Assembly: GCA_023409265.1 (NCBI GenBank)
Contig: JAEYHZ010000044.1
Span: forward strand, 124,001-188,000
Source: Bacillota bacterium
GTDB taxonomy: Bacteria > Bacillota > Clostridia > Acetivibrionales > DSM-1351
DNA: 64,000 nucleotides
Direction: 5' to 3'
A model generated the notes under the pieces. The model had not been told where the DNA came from. It made no database searches and saw only the letters and a list, made by a program, of their open reading frames with translations. Shown piece after piece: positions 25,937 through 35,393 of this stretch. Position numbers and translations under genes: made by a program. Every line of letters starts with the position of its first letter. Position 1 is the stretch's first letter.

Positions 25937-28771
25937 GTGAATATAAAAGGGAAGATAAAAATTGTTCTTCTGGCTTATAAAAAAGTTCATAATAAGAAGG
26001 ATATTATTAAAAAAATAATTAAGATATTATCCCAGGGGGGGCTGACTGGTCTCAAGTATGCAATATTTGGTGTATACCGGAGGGGAGCAAAGGTAGAGGA
26101 TATTTATGATTATCAGCAGAATCATATACCATCTATAGAGGAAGTTGACGGAAGTGTTACAGTTATAATTGAAGTACCCAATAATAGTGTTGATATATCT
26201 GGGACTATTATGAGTTTGAAGAATCAATCTTATAAAGATTTTGATGTAAAGCTTGTTGTACCAACAGGATATAGCGGGTACGAGGAATATGAAAAAATAC
26301 ACTTTGAAAGTTTCCCAGGTGAAGCTTACAAAAAGGTTATGGAACAAATTAATAGCGACCATTTATACATTTTAAATGGAGGTAACATTTTACATCCCAG
26401 TACTTTGATGTTATTACTACAATCAACAGATGGTAAAAAAGATGTACTTACATATTGTGATGAATGTATTTTTGACGGCTTAAATGGAAATAGATTAGAA
26501 TACTTCATAAAACCTGATTATTCGGAAGTTTATCAAGCTACATCCATGTACATGGAACAAGGTATAATGTTCCCTTCACTTTTAGTTAAAAAAATTGATA
26601 ATTTTATGGGGAAGGATTCCTTATTTCCCTCAAGGATTCAATCTGCTGTTTTTGATACATTAAAGTACTGCACTACAGTTAATCACGTAAGATATATCCT
26701 GCTTCTCCGGAATAGTTTAGTAGAAAGTGATGATCTGCTTCAAAAAATGGCTATAATACGACAAAATCTACATAACAAGGAAATTATGGGTCAAGTTTTT
26801 TATAGACAAGACAATCCATATTCATTGTCTTTAGGTCGAAAGAATTATAAGGTATCTATAATTATTCCTGCTCAAGACATACACAAATTGAAAACATGTA
26901 TAAGCTCTATAATAAGGAATACAAATTATCCTCATTATGAAATAATTGTAGTTTTCAGTAGTAGAATTAGTGATGAGTTGTCTTTATTTAGTGATTTATC
27001 ACATTTGATAATCATAAATCAAGAAAGTGAACTCAATTTTAATTATTCAAACTTGTGTAATAAAGGTGCAGAAGTTGCTTCGGGTGAAATTCTACTTTTT
27101 ATTAAAGAAACAGTTAAATTTGTTGAGAACACATGGTTACAAGAAATTATCACTTGTTTTGCGTTTAATAGTATTGGAGCCGTATCACCTAAAATTTTGA
27201 GGGAGGACAACACAATTCAATATGCTGGAATAATATCTGGCGGATTTGGATTTTTTCCGATCCCCTTTAACGGAGAAGCTAATGTTAGAAAAGCAGGAAT
27301 AAATGATTATGCGTTTTTAAACAGGGAAGTATCAGTATTATCATCAACATGTCTCGCCATAAGAAAAGAAGTGTTTGAAAAAATAAGTGGATTTAATGAA
27401 ATCGAAACGCCTGATAAGTTTAGCAATGCTGATTTGTCCTTTAAGATAGGAAACCTTGGACTTAACTGTTTTTACTGTGCTGAGAGTACTATATTTACTT
27501 GTGATAGTGATTGGTATGATAGTTGGTTTGATAAGGATAATGAAGGTGCATATTTACATATTATGAGAAACTATTTTGACAAACTGGAATATGATCCATA
27601 TTTCACAGACACAATGAAATATTGCTTTCTTAAAAATATACCGTATGAATACGCCTTTTATTGCGGTAAAAGTGCACCTACACATGTTCGCATGGATAAA
27701 GGTAAGGCAATTCTGTTGGTCAGTCATGAATTGTCATTAACGGGTGCCCCTATAGCATTGCACTATGCTGCAAAAGCTATATTGTGTACTGGTAATTACC
27801 CCGTTGTTGTATCTCCATATGATGGTAATCTAAGAAGTGAATTAACACAAGACGGTATAAATGTTATAATAGACAATACAATAAATGGAAGTGATTTTTG
27901 GGTTAAATGGGCAAGAAACTTTGATATGGTTATTGTGAGTACTCTAGTTCAATATCAAAGTATTATGCAATTAAATAATTGCGATATACCTGTGGTTTGG
28001 TGGGTGCATGAATCTAAAGAAAGTTACGTTCGTGGAGCAGATAAATTGATCCCCAATGAGATTGGGAAAAATATTCATGTTTATTGCGGTGGAGGCTATG
28101 CAAGAAAAACTATGAAGACCTATAGACCCACTTATAATGCAGAAGAACTTCTCTATTGCGTGCCTGATTATGCTTCAGAGATAAGCAGTGAATATAGCTA
28201 TAGGTTGGAAAACATTAAAGACAAAATAGTATTTATAACTGTTGGTACAATAGAAAAAAGAAAAGGACAAGACATATTTGCAAAAGCGATTTTGGCTTTA
28301 CCGGAAGGTTATGTAAGCATGTGCAGATTTTTTATTATAGGTAGAAGGATAGACGACAATATATATAAAGAAGTTATAAACGCAAAGGAATTATATCCTG
28401 AAGAAGTAACCCTAATTAATGAAGTATCCCGAAAAGAAATAAGAGACGTGTATTCCCAATCTGATGTTATTGTATGCGCTTCCAGAGATGATCCAATGCC
28501 TGTCTTTATGACAGAATGTTTAATGTTATCCAAGGTGGCATTATGTTCGGAAAACACAGGTACAGCTTCTTTATTACAAGATGGAGTAAATGGATTTATA
28601 TATGCAGATGACAGCTGGGAAAAATTGAGAGACAAAATGATGTTTATAATAGACAATTATGATGCTTTGCATACAATTGGAGCTGAGGGAAGAAAGATAT
28701 ACGAACAATATTTTACTGAAGAAACATTTAATGATAAAATGGCAAAAGTAATATACAAGTTGCTTAATTGA
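25937..28771 (+). CDS. Large multidomain glycosyltransferase (degenerate GT2 + GT2 + GT4)
   Basis: 944 residues. Residues ~65-280 look like a reduced GT2 domain (SVTVIIEVPNNSVDISGTI, LYILNGGNILHPSTLMLLL) that lacks a clear DxD. Residues ~305-545 are a second GT2 (KVSIIIPAQDIHKLKTCI, NKGAEVASGEILLFI, STCLAIRKEVFEKISGFNE). Residues ~592-944 are a GT4 (ILLVSHELSLTGAPIALHY, VWWVHESKESYV, TVGTIEKRKGQDIFAKAI, SDVIVCASRDDPMPVFMTE). Similar architectures occur in S-layer rhamnan synthesis. It follows the previous transferase by 57 bp. The starting GTG has GGAGGGCC upstream. Linkage specificity is not readable. Confidence 0.78.
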   Translation: MNIKGKIKIVLLAYKKVHNKKDIIKKIIKILSQGGLTGLKYAIFGVYRRGAKVEDIYDYQQNHIPSIEEVDGSVTVIIEVPNNSVDISGTIMSLKNQSYKDFDVKLVVPTGYSGYEEYEKIHFESFPGEAYKKVMEQINSDHLYILNGGNILHPSTLMLLLQSTDGKKDVLTYCDECIFDGLNGNRLEYFIKPDYSEVYQATSMYMEQGIMFPSLLVKKIDNFMGKDSLFPSRIQSAVFDTLKYCTTVNHVRYILLLRNSLVESDDLLQKMAIIRQNLHNKEIMGQVFYRQDNPYSLSLGRKNYKVSIIIPAQDIHKLKTCISSIIRNTNYPHYEIIVVFSSRISDELSLFSDLSHLIIINQESELNFNYSNLCNKGAEVASGEILLFIKETVKFVENTWLQEIITCFAFNSIGAVSPKILREDNTIQYAGIISGGFGFFPIPFNGEANVRKAGINDYAFLNREVSVLSSTCLAIRKEVFEKISGFNEIETPDKFSNADLSFKIGNLGLNCFYCAESTIFTCDSDWYDSWFDKDNEGAYLHIMRNYFDKLEYDPYFTDTMKYCFLKNIPYEYAFYCGKSAPTHVRMDKGKAILLVSHELSLTGAPIALHYAAKAILCTGNYPVVVSPYDGNLRSELTQDGINVIIDNTINGSDFWVKWARNFDMVIVSTLVQYQSIMQLNNCDIPVVWWVHESKESYVRGADKLIPNEIGKNIHVYCGGGYARKTMKTYRPTYNAEELLYCVPDYASEISSEYSYRLENIKDKIVFITVGTIEKRKGQDIFAKAILALPEGYVSMCRFFIIGRRIDDNIYKEVINAKELYPEEVTLINEVSRKEIRDVYSQSDVIVCASRDDPMPVFMTECLMLSKVALCSENTGTASLLQDGVNGFIYADDSWEKLRDKMMFIIDNYDALHTIGAEGRKIYEQYFTEETFNDKMAKVIYKLLN

Positions 28772-28780
28772 GGTTAAAGA

Positions 28781-30442
28781 ATGGTAAATGAGATATTTGA
28801 AAAAGTAGTCAAAGACAGTAACAGAGGAATAAAGGCTATATTATGTCATAACTTTACTTATATTGGTGGTGAGAATTATAGCGCAGGTGAGGGTAATTCC
28901 CTATTTGTTATTATATTGGAGAAAAAAGTAAACTGGATAAAGATTATCCATAAAATTGATAGTAATGCTGATGGAGGGCATCGTATGAAGTTATACTATG
29001 CTAATTCCCCAGAAAATGAGTTTTGTGAAATACAGTCTAGTGAACTAGGATTCATGGATGGAGAAAACTATTCATATATATTAAGACTCAAAAATGGAAA
29101 ATATGATTCACTACGTTTTGATTTAGGTTTTAAGCCAATAGGTTTAAAATTTCAGCACTTTATAATTGCTAAGCCAAGTATATTTGAGATATTAACCAAA
29201 ACAGTAAAAGCTTATTTTGGAAAGATACATATTATTATCCGATATTTGAAAAATAACAAAATAGGGTTATTAAGTATACTGAGAAAGGTTTTAAAATCAG
29301 GTATAAAAGAGACTTTGAAGAGCACAAAGATTTTAACTTCAAATGTTTTAGGCGAAGCTGAGTGCAATAAGTCCACAGTTCAGGTTGTTGAGCCATATAG
29401 AGTACAAGTTAAAAAAGAACTTCACCCTGAAAGAAAAAAAGTACTGCATTTTATTGAAAACTTTTATACAGGAGGTTCATCGAGGCTAATTATTGATATA
29501 ATAGAGCATTATGGTCATATTTACGATCATAAAATACTTACTATGGCCTACAGGGGAACTGATGAGTTTTTAAATATTGACGTTGAGGTAGTTGATATAA
29601 ATGATAAAAAGAGTACATTAGATATCATAAATCAGTTTTGCCCAGATATTATTCATGTTCATATATGGGAAGGCGAGTGGTATGAGAAGGTTTTTGATCT
29701 GCTTGCAAATATTGAGTGCAAGATTATACAGAATATTAATACTCCAGTAAAGCCAATAGTGAGGGATTACGTAGATAAATATGTTTTTGTAAGCAAATAT
29801 GTATTGGAAAACTTTCATGATGTATCTGATAATAAAAGTCTTGTAATTTATCCGGGATCAAACTTTGATATGTTTACACGTCAATTGGAAGGGGATTATC
29901 TGGCGAAGGACACCATAGGCATGGTATACAGACTGGGTTACGATAAACTGAACCAGCATTCCATAGATGTGTTTATAAAAACTGTACAAAAAAGGCCTCA
30001 GACAAAAGTAATCATAGTAGGTGGCGGACCACAATATGAGTACTATGTCAATAAAGTAAAAGGTGCAGGATTGTTAAAGAATTTCATTTTTACCGGATAT
30101 GTACCGTATATTGAGCTTCCTTCATGGTATGAAAAATTTACAGTTTTTGTCGCTCCTGTATGGAAGGAAAGTTTCGGACAAGTATCTCCGTTTGCAATGA
30201 GCATGGGTATTCCGGTGGCAGGCTATGACATTGGTGCGCTTAATGAAATTATTGATAACGAGAGCCTGCTTGCACCGTCTGACAATTCTGATAAACTTTC
30301 AGACATCATTGTTAAACTATTGGATAATTATGATGAATGTAAGGATATAGGAAAGCTCAACCAAAAACGAGCCTGGAGCAGGTTTGGAGTTAAAACGATG
30401 GTTGACGATTATAATAAGTTGTATAATGAACTGATCAGATAG
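28781..30442 (+). CDS. GT4 glycosyltransferase with N-terminal beta module
   Basis: 553 residues. Residues ~50-134 form a beta-rich domain (WIKIIHKIDS, MKLYYANSPENEF, LRFDLGFKPIGLKFQHFII) resembling the N-terminal domain of the Wzm permease in this operon. A linker with basic helices follows. From ~218 a GT4 GT-B domain: KVLHFIENFYTGGSSRLIIDI, IHVHIWEGEW, KYVFVSKYVLENF, IGMVYRLGYDKLNQHS, VIIVGGGPQYEYYV, FVAPVWKESFGQVSPFAMSMGIPVAG. The retaining-type motif E-x7-E is visible as KESFGQVSPFA. The ATG has GAGG upstream and is 9 bases after the previous stop. Donor unknown. Confidence 0.8.
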   Translation: MVNEIFEKVVKDSNRGIKAILCHNFTYIGGENYSAGEGNSLFVIILEKKVNWIKIIHKIDSNADGGHRMKLYYANSPENEFCEIQSSELGFMDGENYSYILRLKNGKYDSLRFDLGFKPIGLKFQHFIIAKPSIFEILTKTVKAYFGKIHIIIRYLKNNKIGLLSILRKVLKSGIKETLKSTKILTSNVLGEAECNKSTVQVVEPYRVQVKKELHPERKKVLHFIENFYTGGSSRLIIDIIEHYGHIYDHKILTMAYRGTDEFLNIDVEVVDINDKKSTLDIINQFCPDIIHVHIWEGEWYEKVFDLLANIECKIIQNINTPVKPIVRDYVDKYVFVSKYVLENFHDVSDNKSLVIYPGSNFDMFTRQLEGDYLAKDTIGMVYRLGYDKLNQHSIDVFIKTVQKRPQTKVIIVGGGPQYEYYVNKVKGAGLLKNFIFTGYVPYIELPSWYEKFTVFVAPVWKESFGQVSPFAMSMGIPVAGYDIGALNEIIDNESLLAPSDNSDKLSDIIVKLLDNYDECKDIGKLNQKRAWSRFGVKTMVDDYNKLYNELIR

Positions 30443-30460
30443 AAAATTGGAGAACAAATT

Positions 30461-31384
30461 ATGGAAACATGTTTAGTATTAGGTGCAGGCGGCTTCCTGG
30501 GAAAAAACCTTTGTAAACAGCTTGTAAAAGAGTACAGGGTTATAGCCTATGACTTGAAAGGAAGCCCTGAATTATGTGAAATAGATAACCTCGAAATGAT
30601 AGAAGGCAATTTTGTGGAGACACATGATTTCTCAAAAATTTTAAAGAATGTTGACAAGGTATTTCATTTTATAAGTACAACTATTCCGTCTGAGGATACA
30701 AGTCATATAGATAAAGAAATTATGGAGAATGTTATTCCCACCGTCCGTTTGCTTACCAGCATGGTTGAATGTGGTGTAAAGGAAATTATTTTTGCATCAT
30801 CTGGAGGCACTATATATGGAGAAACGGGAGATCATATCAACAAGATAACTGATAAGTTGAATCCGATCTGCAGTTATGGAGTACAAAAGAAGGTTATAGA
30901 AAGCTACCTGGAGTTCTTTGGAGTATATCATGGAATTAATTACAAGATTGTAAGAATTTCAAACCCTTATGGAATTGGTCAGAGCCCACAAAAGCCTCAG
31001 GGTGTAATACCTATTTTTATTTACAGGCTGTTTAGTAATGAGCCAATTACTGTTTATGGGGATGGTAATAGTCAGAGAGATTACATATACATGTCTGATT
31101 TGGTCGATGCTCTTATAAAGGTTGCTAAATATAATGGAAGTAAGCATATTTTTAATATTGGATCAGGACAAGCCCATACTTTACATGAGATTATAGAAAT
31201 AATAGCCATGCAGTCCGGTATGAATTTTTCTGATATTATGTATAAGGATATCAGAAAATGTGATGTATCAAAGACATTGTTGGATATAACAGAAACACAA
31301 AATGAATTGAACTGGAAGCCAATTGTTCATGTCAATAAAGGGATATCTATTGTCTTAGATTATTATAAGGCACACAATATTTAA
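30461..31384 (+). CDS. NAD-dependent nucleotide-sugar epimerase/dehydratase
   Basis: 307 residues. Extended SDR: LVLGAGGFLGKNLCKQL (Rossmann), KVFHFISTTIPSED, the serine loop FASSGGTIYGE, catalytic YGVQK, RISNPYGIGQSPQKPQGVIPIFI and GDGNSQRDYIYMSDLVDA. It is closest in style to GalE/UDP-hexose 4-epimerase-like enzymes, but the substrate cannot be assigned. GGAG precedes the ATG. It is the last gene of the long run; the 245 bp after it are AT-rich, with only a poor hairpin near 31.44-31.47 kb. Confidence 0.8.
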   Translation: METCLVLGAGGFLGKNLCKQLVKEYRVIAYDLKGSPELCEIDNLEMIEGNFVETHDFSKILKNVDKVFHFISTTIPSEDTSHIDKEIMENVIPTVRLLTSMVECGVKEIIFASSGGTIYGETGDHINKITDKLNPICSYGVQKKVIESYLEFFGVYHGINYKIVRISNPYGIGQSPQKPQGVIPIFIYRLFSNEPITVYGDGNSQRDYIYMSDLVDALIKVAKYNGSKHIFNIGSGQAHTLHEIIEIIAMQSGMNFSDIMYKDIRKCDVSKTLLDITETQNELNWKPIVHVNKGISIVLDYYKAHNI

Positions 31385-31629
31385 ATAAATTTATAAATTT
31401 TTACCAGGGTTGGTAATAGTTGTAGTAATAAATTTAATTATGATAAACCCTATTGGGAAAAATAGGTTTTCAGATAAACTACTTTTAAGCAAAAACACGT
31501 TAATACTAATATTGTCTAGATCTAATCATTTCGCTTGATAATGGTTTTTTTATGTACAGGAGATTAATTCATACATAGATAAAACGGATGTGCTGATATT
31601 TATTATACAAAAAAGATTGAGGAGAAACG

Positions 31630-31986
31630 ATGTTAAAAAGTAAACATTTATGGACTGGAATTATTCTAATGGTATTGTCCTCAGTAATCACAAGTATTGG
31701 TCAAATGGTGTGGAAAGTCTCCATCAGTAATAATAATTTGTGGATTTATATATTGGGGTTTGGATTATATGGAGTGGGTGCATGTATAATGATTTTTGCA
31801 TTCAAGTTTGGAGAATTATCAGTTTTGCACCCCATGATGAGTGTTGGGTATATCATGTCTATTATTTTAGGTACTTTTGTTTTACATGAAAGAGTTACAT
31901 GGCATAAATTAATTGGAATTGGTTTAATTGTTGCTGGAATGTTATTTTTGGGGCGAAGTGGTTCTAAAGGGGAGGAATCGAAATGA
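31630..31986 (+). CDS. Small EamA/SMR-type membrane protein, subunit 1
   Basis: 118 residues with four predicted transmembrane helices. Motifs SSVITSIGQMVWKVSIS, FGELSVLHPMMSVGYIMSIILGTFVLHERVTWHKLIGIGLIVAGM match the half-size EamA/small multidrug resistance fold used by ArnE/ArnF. Such pairs are proposed to flip undecaprenyl-phosphate-linked sugars across the membrane. It overlaps the second subunit by 4 bp (ATGA), indicating a heterodimer. A GT-C membrane transferase follows, which supports the flippase reading over drug efflux. GAGGAG precedes the ATG. Confidence 0.78.
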   Translation: MLKSKHLWTGIILMVLSSVITSIGQMVWKVSISNNNLWIYILGFGLYGVGACIMIFAFKFGELSVLHPMMSVGYIMSIILGTFVLHERVTWHKLIGIGLIVAGMLFLGRSGSKGEESK

Positions 31987-32330
31987 ATATATGGATTCTT
32001 TCTTTATTGATTTTGATTATGACAATATCAGGTACATTTGGAGCGTTGTTTTTTAAACGGGCAATAGGCCAGCAAAAGGGTATAAATCTTATTAAGCTTG
32101 CCTTGACTCCTAGTTTGTATTTAGGTGGTGTTTGTTATGTATTAGGCGCCTCAACAAACATAATTCTACTACGTTATATGGATTATTCAGTCATATACCC
32201 AATGACATCGCTTACATATATTTGGACAATGATAGTCTCGTATCTTATACTTAATGAGAGAATAACGCGGGACAAATTTTTTGCTATACTTTTTATTATT
32301 GCTGGAGTAGTGGTTTTAAATATAAATTAA
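31983..32330 (+). CDS. Small EamA/SMR-type membrane protein, subunit 2
   Basis: 115 residues with four predicted helices. MTISGTFGALFFKRAIG, YVLGASTNIILLRYMDYSVIYPMTSLTYIWTMIVSYLILNERITRDKF and a closing helix IIAGVVVLNIN place it in the same fold as the upstream gene, but the sequence is clearly divergent, as expected for a two-component antiparallel pair. Its start overlaps the previous stop by 4 bp with GGGGAGG upstream. The likely job is translocation of a polyprenyl-linked sugar for the GT-C enzyme encoded next. Confidence 0.78.
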   Translation: MNIWILSLLILIMTISGTFGALFFKRAIGQQKGINLIKLALTPSLYLGGVCYVLGASTNIILLRYMDYSVIYPMTSLTYIWTMIVSYLILNERITRDKFFAILFIIAGVVVLNIN

Positions 32331-32446
32331 AAGTAACTAGATTTTTATGTTTAGAATAAATAAGTAAAGTTTCACTTCAAACGTTTTTATAGGGTGTTTT
32401 TTTGTTTATCTTAATTTAAAAATTATTAAAATTAAAGGGAGTGGCG

Positions 32447-34888
32447 ATGATTAAAAAGTTAAGGGATAATTCAGTTGTTGTAAGGATAAAAAAATTAAAT
32501 ATATCACCGTGGTTTGTCATCATTTGCATTTTGGCATTATTTCAATTTTTTATATCAATTCGGTGGAGTATGATTGACAAAAGTCCTATTCGGTGGGATG
32601 AAAGTGGATATATGCTTCAAGCGACAATTACCTATAAAACATTAGTACAAAAAGGGGTTTTCGCTTTTATTCATCAGCTTTTTAACTATGATAGAGGTAG
32701 GGCTGATTTGGTTATTTTGTTAGTGCAACCTTTCTTTAGTTTGTTGGGAATTCGGACTTTTTCTGCAATGGTTTGTTTAAACATTTGTTGGTTTGTTATT
32801 GCATTTTCTTTGTACGGTATAGGAAAAGAAATAATTAATGATAGTATAGGAAAAATGATAGGTGTTTTGGCCTTTCTTTTCTTTGGATTTTATCAATTTA
32901 CCGTTTCGTTAGCGCATAGCTTTTTAGTTGAATTCTTTTTAGTTACTGTTGTTATTTTGCATTATTATTTCCTTTTGATTTTTTATAGAACGAAATTAAT
33001 AAAATATAGTTATTTTATTGGTATAACGATAGGCTTAGGATTAATGATAAAAGTGACATTTATAGCCTTTACTTTACCTTGCTTATTTTTATTTTATGGT
33101 ATATTTAAACATTATGCTTCAAAAAGAATATTCATCAAAAAAGTGGTGCCAATAATTATTGTTCCGTTAATTCTGGCCGGACCATACTATTTATATAATT
33201 TAAAATATATTATTAAATCAACTCTTTTTCTATCAAGTAGTAATCTTGCTGATCTATATGGGTTCGGAGAGGTTTTTAATATAAAAACTATTTTAGACTA
33301 TTGGAAAGGTATATTTATTGAGCCTACTTTATTACCAATTACATTTATAGCAATAATAATTTTTATACTATCAGTAAAGAATTTATTTAACTCAACAAGT
33401 AGGCATAAGTTTTGCGTTGCCGTGATGTTTACGTGGTTTATTGTTCCAGTTGCCCTTTCTACCTTTGGAACAATAAAAGATCCAAGGTATTTATATCCAG
33501 CATTAATTCCATTATTTTTAGCTGCAAGTGTTGGTTTTTCACAATTAATAAGAAAAAGTAAAATTGTAGGAGTAACATTAATTCTTTTAATTTGTATAGT
33601 ACCTGTTTATCAGTTTAGTTTTTCCAATGGATTAATTACCAAAATAGGATTAAACATTGACAATTATATAACGTTTCAACCGGCACCGGATAAGAGGGAA
33701 TGGAAAATTGAAGAGAGTGTTCAAAAGATTAATCAGAATTTAGATGAAAAGAAAGAAGTGGTTCTTCTAGGCGGTAATCAGAATTATCATTTAAATTTAT
33801 TTAGGTTAAATGGAGTTAAGCAGGATATTAATATTAATTATAGTACTATACCATATTATAATAACAGTTTAACTTATGATGAAGCAATAAAATATATTAA
33901 AGATCTGAAACCATCGGGGATATTGTACAAAACAGGAGAGAATTGGCCAGAGTTCCAAAATAAATACTCTAAAGAAATAATCGAAGAGTTGTCTAGTGAT
34001 TCGAATTATGAAAAAATTGACCTTAACATTACGCAACCTGATGGAAGTCAATTATATATGTTTGTACCTAAAGTAAAGAATACTTTTATTGAAAAGGATT
34101 TTAATTTACCAATATCTGATGAAAGTAACATGAAATCTAATATTGATTTATTTGAAATGGTTGATCAATCCAATGGAGATTTTCTACACCTTATTGGATG
34201 GGGAATTGTAAATGATAAAAATTCTATAGAAAATAAAATATATGTAGTCTTAAAATCTGAAGATAATGTGGTAGTTTTTAATACAAAACAAATGATAAGA
34301 ACAGATATTACAAAAGCATTCGGGAGTGAATTTAACCGCAACTTTGACAATAGTGGTTTTGAAGTCTCCATTCCTAATAGAGTATTAACAGCTGGAAGGT
34401 ATAGAATTGGTGTATGTATAACTAATGGAGACAAAAAATATTTAAATTTTACAAATACATATGTTACAAAGAACAATGATGAGATATTTAATGGATTTAT
34501 TTCGGAAGTGAGGGATTTGAATGAATATGATGATACAAATAGAATTAAGTTTAGTATTGAATCAATAAAAAACAATAAATTTGCAAATGAGAAAGTTGTA
34601 GATTTATCTGGATTTGCCTTTGTAGAGGACTCAGACAATTTAAAAAATAAAATTTTCATCGCTCTAAAATCGGATGAACAAGAATTATTTTTTGATACAG
34701 GATTTATTAAGAGGCCAGATGTTACAAAGGCTTTCGAAGGAAGTATAAATATCAATGATTGTGGATTTCAGGCATTTATACCTACAAAACTATTGGAAAA
34801 CAAGGACTATAAGGTAGGTATTCTGATTGAAAACGAAGGTAATGGCTATCTTCAGTATTCGGATCAAAAAATTGATATAAAAAAATAA
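32447..34888 (+). CDS. GT-C (ArnT/PMT-like) membrane glycosyltransferase with two C-terminal beta modules
   Basis: 813 residues from the ATG at 32447 (AGGGAG 5 bases upstream). Around 11 predicted helices lie within ~25-400. The first external loop carries the acidic GT-C motif IRWDESGYM (Asp-Glu at ~51-52), the catalytic site for polyprenyl-phosphate-sugar-using enzymes. A soluble domain (~425-550) follows, then two related beta modules at ~565-675 (LHLIGWGIVND ... RTDITKAFG ... SGFEV) and ~700-813 (DLSGFAFVEDS ... RPDVTKAFE ... CGFQAF). It should transfer a sugar to a surface glycan outside the membrane. It is encoded after the EamA pair; the matching GT2 charging enzyme may be the gene at 36.8 kb. 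Confidence 0.8.
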   Translation: MIKKLRDNSVVVRIKKLNISPWFVIICILALFQFFISIRWSMIDKSPIRWDESGYMLQATITYKTLVQKGVFAFIHQLFNYDRGRADLVILLVQPFFSLLGIRTFSAMVCLNICWFVIAFSLYGIGKEIINDSIGKMIGVLAFLFFGFYQFTVSLAHSFLVEFFLVTVVILHYYFLLIFYRTKLIKYSYFIGITIGLGLMIKVTFIAFTLPCLFLFYGIFKHYASKRIFIKKVVPIIIVPLILAGPYYLYNLKYIIKSTLFLSSSNLADLYGFGEVFNIKTILDYWKGIFIEPTLLPITFIAIIIFILSVKNLFNSTSRHKFCVAVMFTWFIVPVALSTFGTIKDPRYLYPALIPLFLAASVGFSQLIRKSKIVGVTLILLICIVPVYQFSFSNGLITKIGLNIDNYITFQPAPDKREWKIEESVQKINQNLDEKKEVVLLGGNQNYHLNLFRLNGVKQDININYSTIPYYNNSLTYDEAIKYIKDLKPSGILYKTGENWPEFQNKYSKEIIEELSSDSNYEKIDLNITQPDGSQLYMFVPKVKNTFIEKDFNLPISDESNMKSNIDLFEMVDQSNGDFLHLIGWGIVNDKNSIENKIYVVLKSEDNVVVFNTKQMIRTDITKAFGSEFNRNFDNSGFEVSIPNRVLTAGRYRIGVCITNGDKKYLNFTNTYVTKNNDEIFNGFISEVRDLNEYDDTNRIKFSIESIKNNKFANEKVVDLSGFAFVEDSDNLKNKIFIALKSDEQELFFDTGFIKRPDVTKAFEGSININDCGFQAFIPTKLLENKDYKVGILIENEGNGYLQYSDQKIDIKK

Positions 34889-35035
34889 ATACGAAGTCAG
34901 ATCAAGAAGTTGAGATGCTTTTTAAAAATAAGAAGTGGCTTTTGATATACTAATTTACGTTAGTAAAGCATTAATACAAATGAATTCAAGGCACAGAAGG
35001 TGGACCTTATTTATAATAGCTTTTCAGCAATATAA

Positions 35036-35209
35036 TTGGAAGATAGCAAAATAAGATATTTGGATGGACGTAGGGGATTAGCGACCATTATAGTAGTATT
35101 GCTCCACTATTTTTCGGCATTTTATTATGCTATATATAGTGGGAAAACCATCAGATGTATTTTTACTTTTAGCGGGTGTCAAGAAAATTTGGAGGACTTG
35201 ATATCTTAG
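35036..35209 (+). pseudogene. Truncated acyltransferase-3 gene fused to IS66 debris
   Basis: The frame from a TTG at 35036 encodes YLDGRRGLATIIVVLLHYFS, the first helix and catalytic His motif of membrane acyltransferase family 3 (OafA-like). After about 45 residues the family match ends and the frame runs into a decayed IS66 3' end, stopping at TAG 35207-35209. No ribosome site is seen. It is a remnant; the gene downstream is an intact family member but of a different subtype (RFFGSIGIFMHH). The rest of 34889-35035 is AT-rich with nothing recognised. Confidence 0.6.
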
Positions 35210-35296
35210 TCTAAATCTGCACAAAATGATATTCGAGATCGGCAGTATAGCTGATTTTGTTTCAAATTGCAAGCACTCCATTGTAGAGCGTTTTAC
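35184..35296 (+). mobile_element. Decayed right end of an IS66-family element
   Basis: Three parts of the intact IS66 at 5.5-8.05 kb are recognisable in order. First, a tnpC end: TTGGAGGACTTGAT (35189-35202), coding LEDLI as in LEDLM of TnpC. Second, the GATCGGC-AGTAT-AGCTGAT hairpin (~35237-35254). Third, an inverted-repeat copy AAGCACTCCATTGTAGAGCG then TTTTAC (35271-35296). All are diverged and the rest of the element is gone. No left end is visible. Confidence 0.75.
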
Positions 35297-35393
35297 TACG
35301 AAGAAGAGCATGTGAAATTAGTAACACATGTGTTAAAATATGATCCGATGTAATGATATTATTACAGGTATTAATTTAGTGGGGGGTAAGAAG

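Noticed and set aside
34165..34755. Long 196-residue open frame on the minus strand
   Set aside because: It lies antisense inside the well-supported GT-C transferase gene, has no ribosome site and no recognisable motif; it is a by-product of AT-rich coding sequence.
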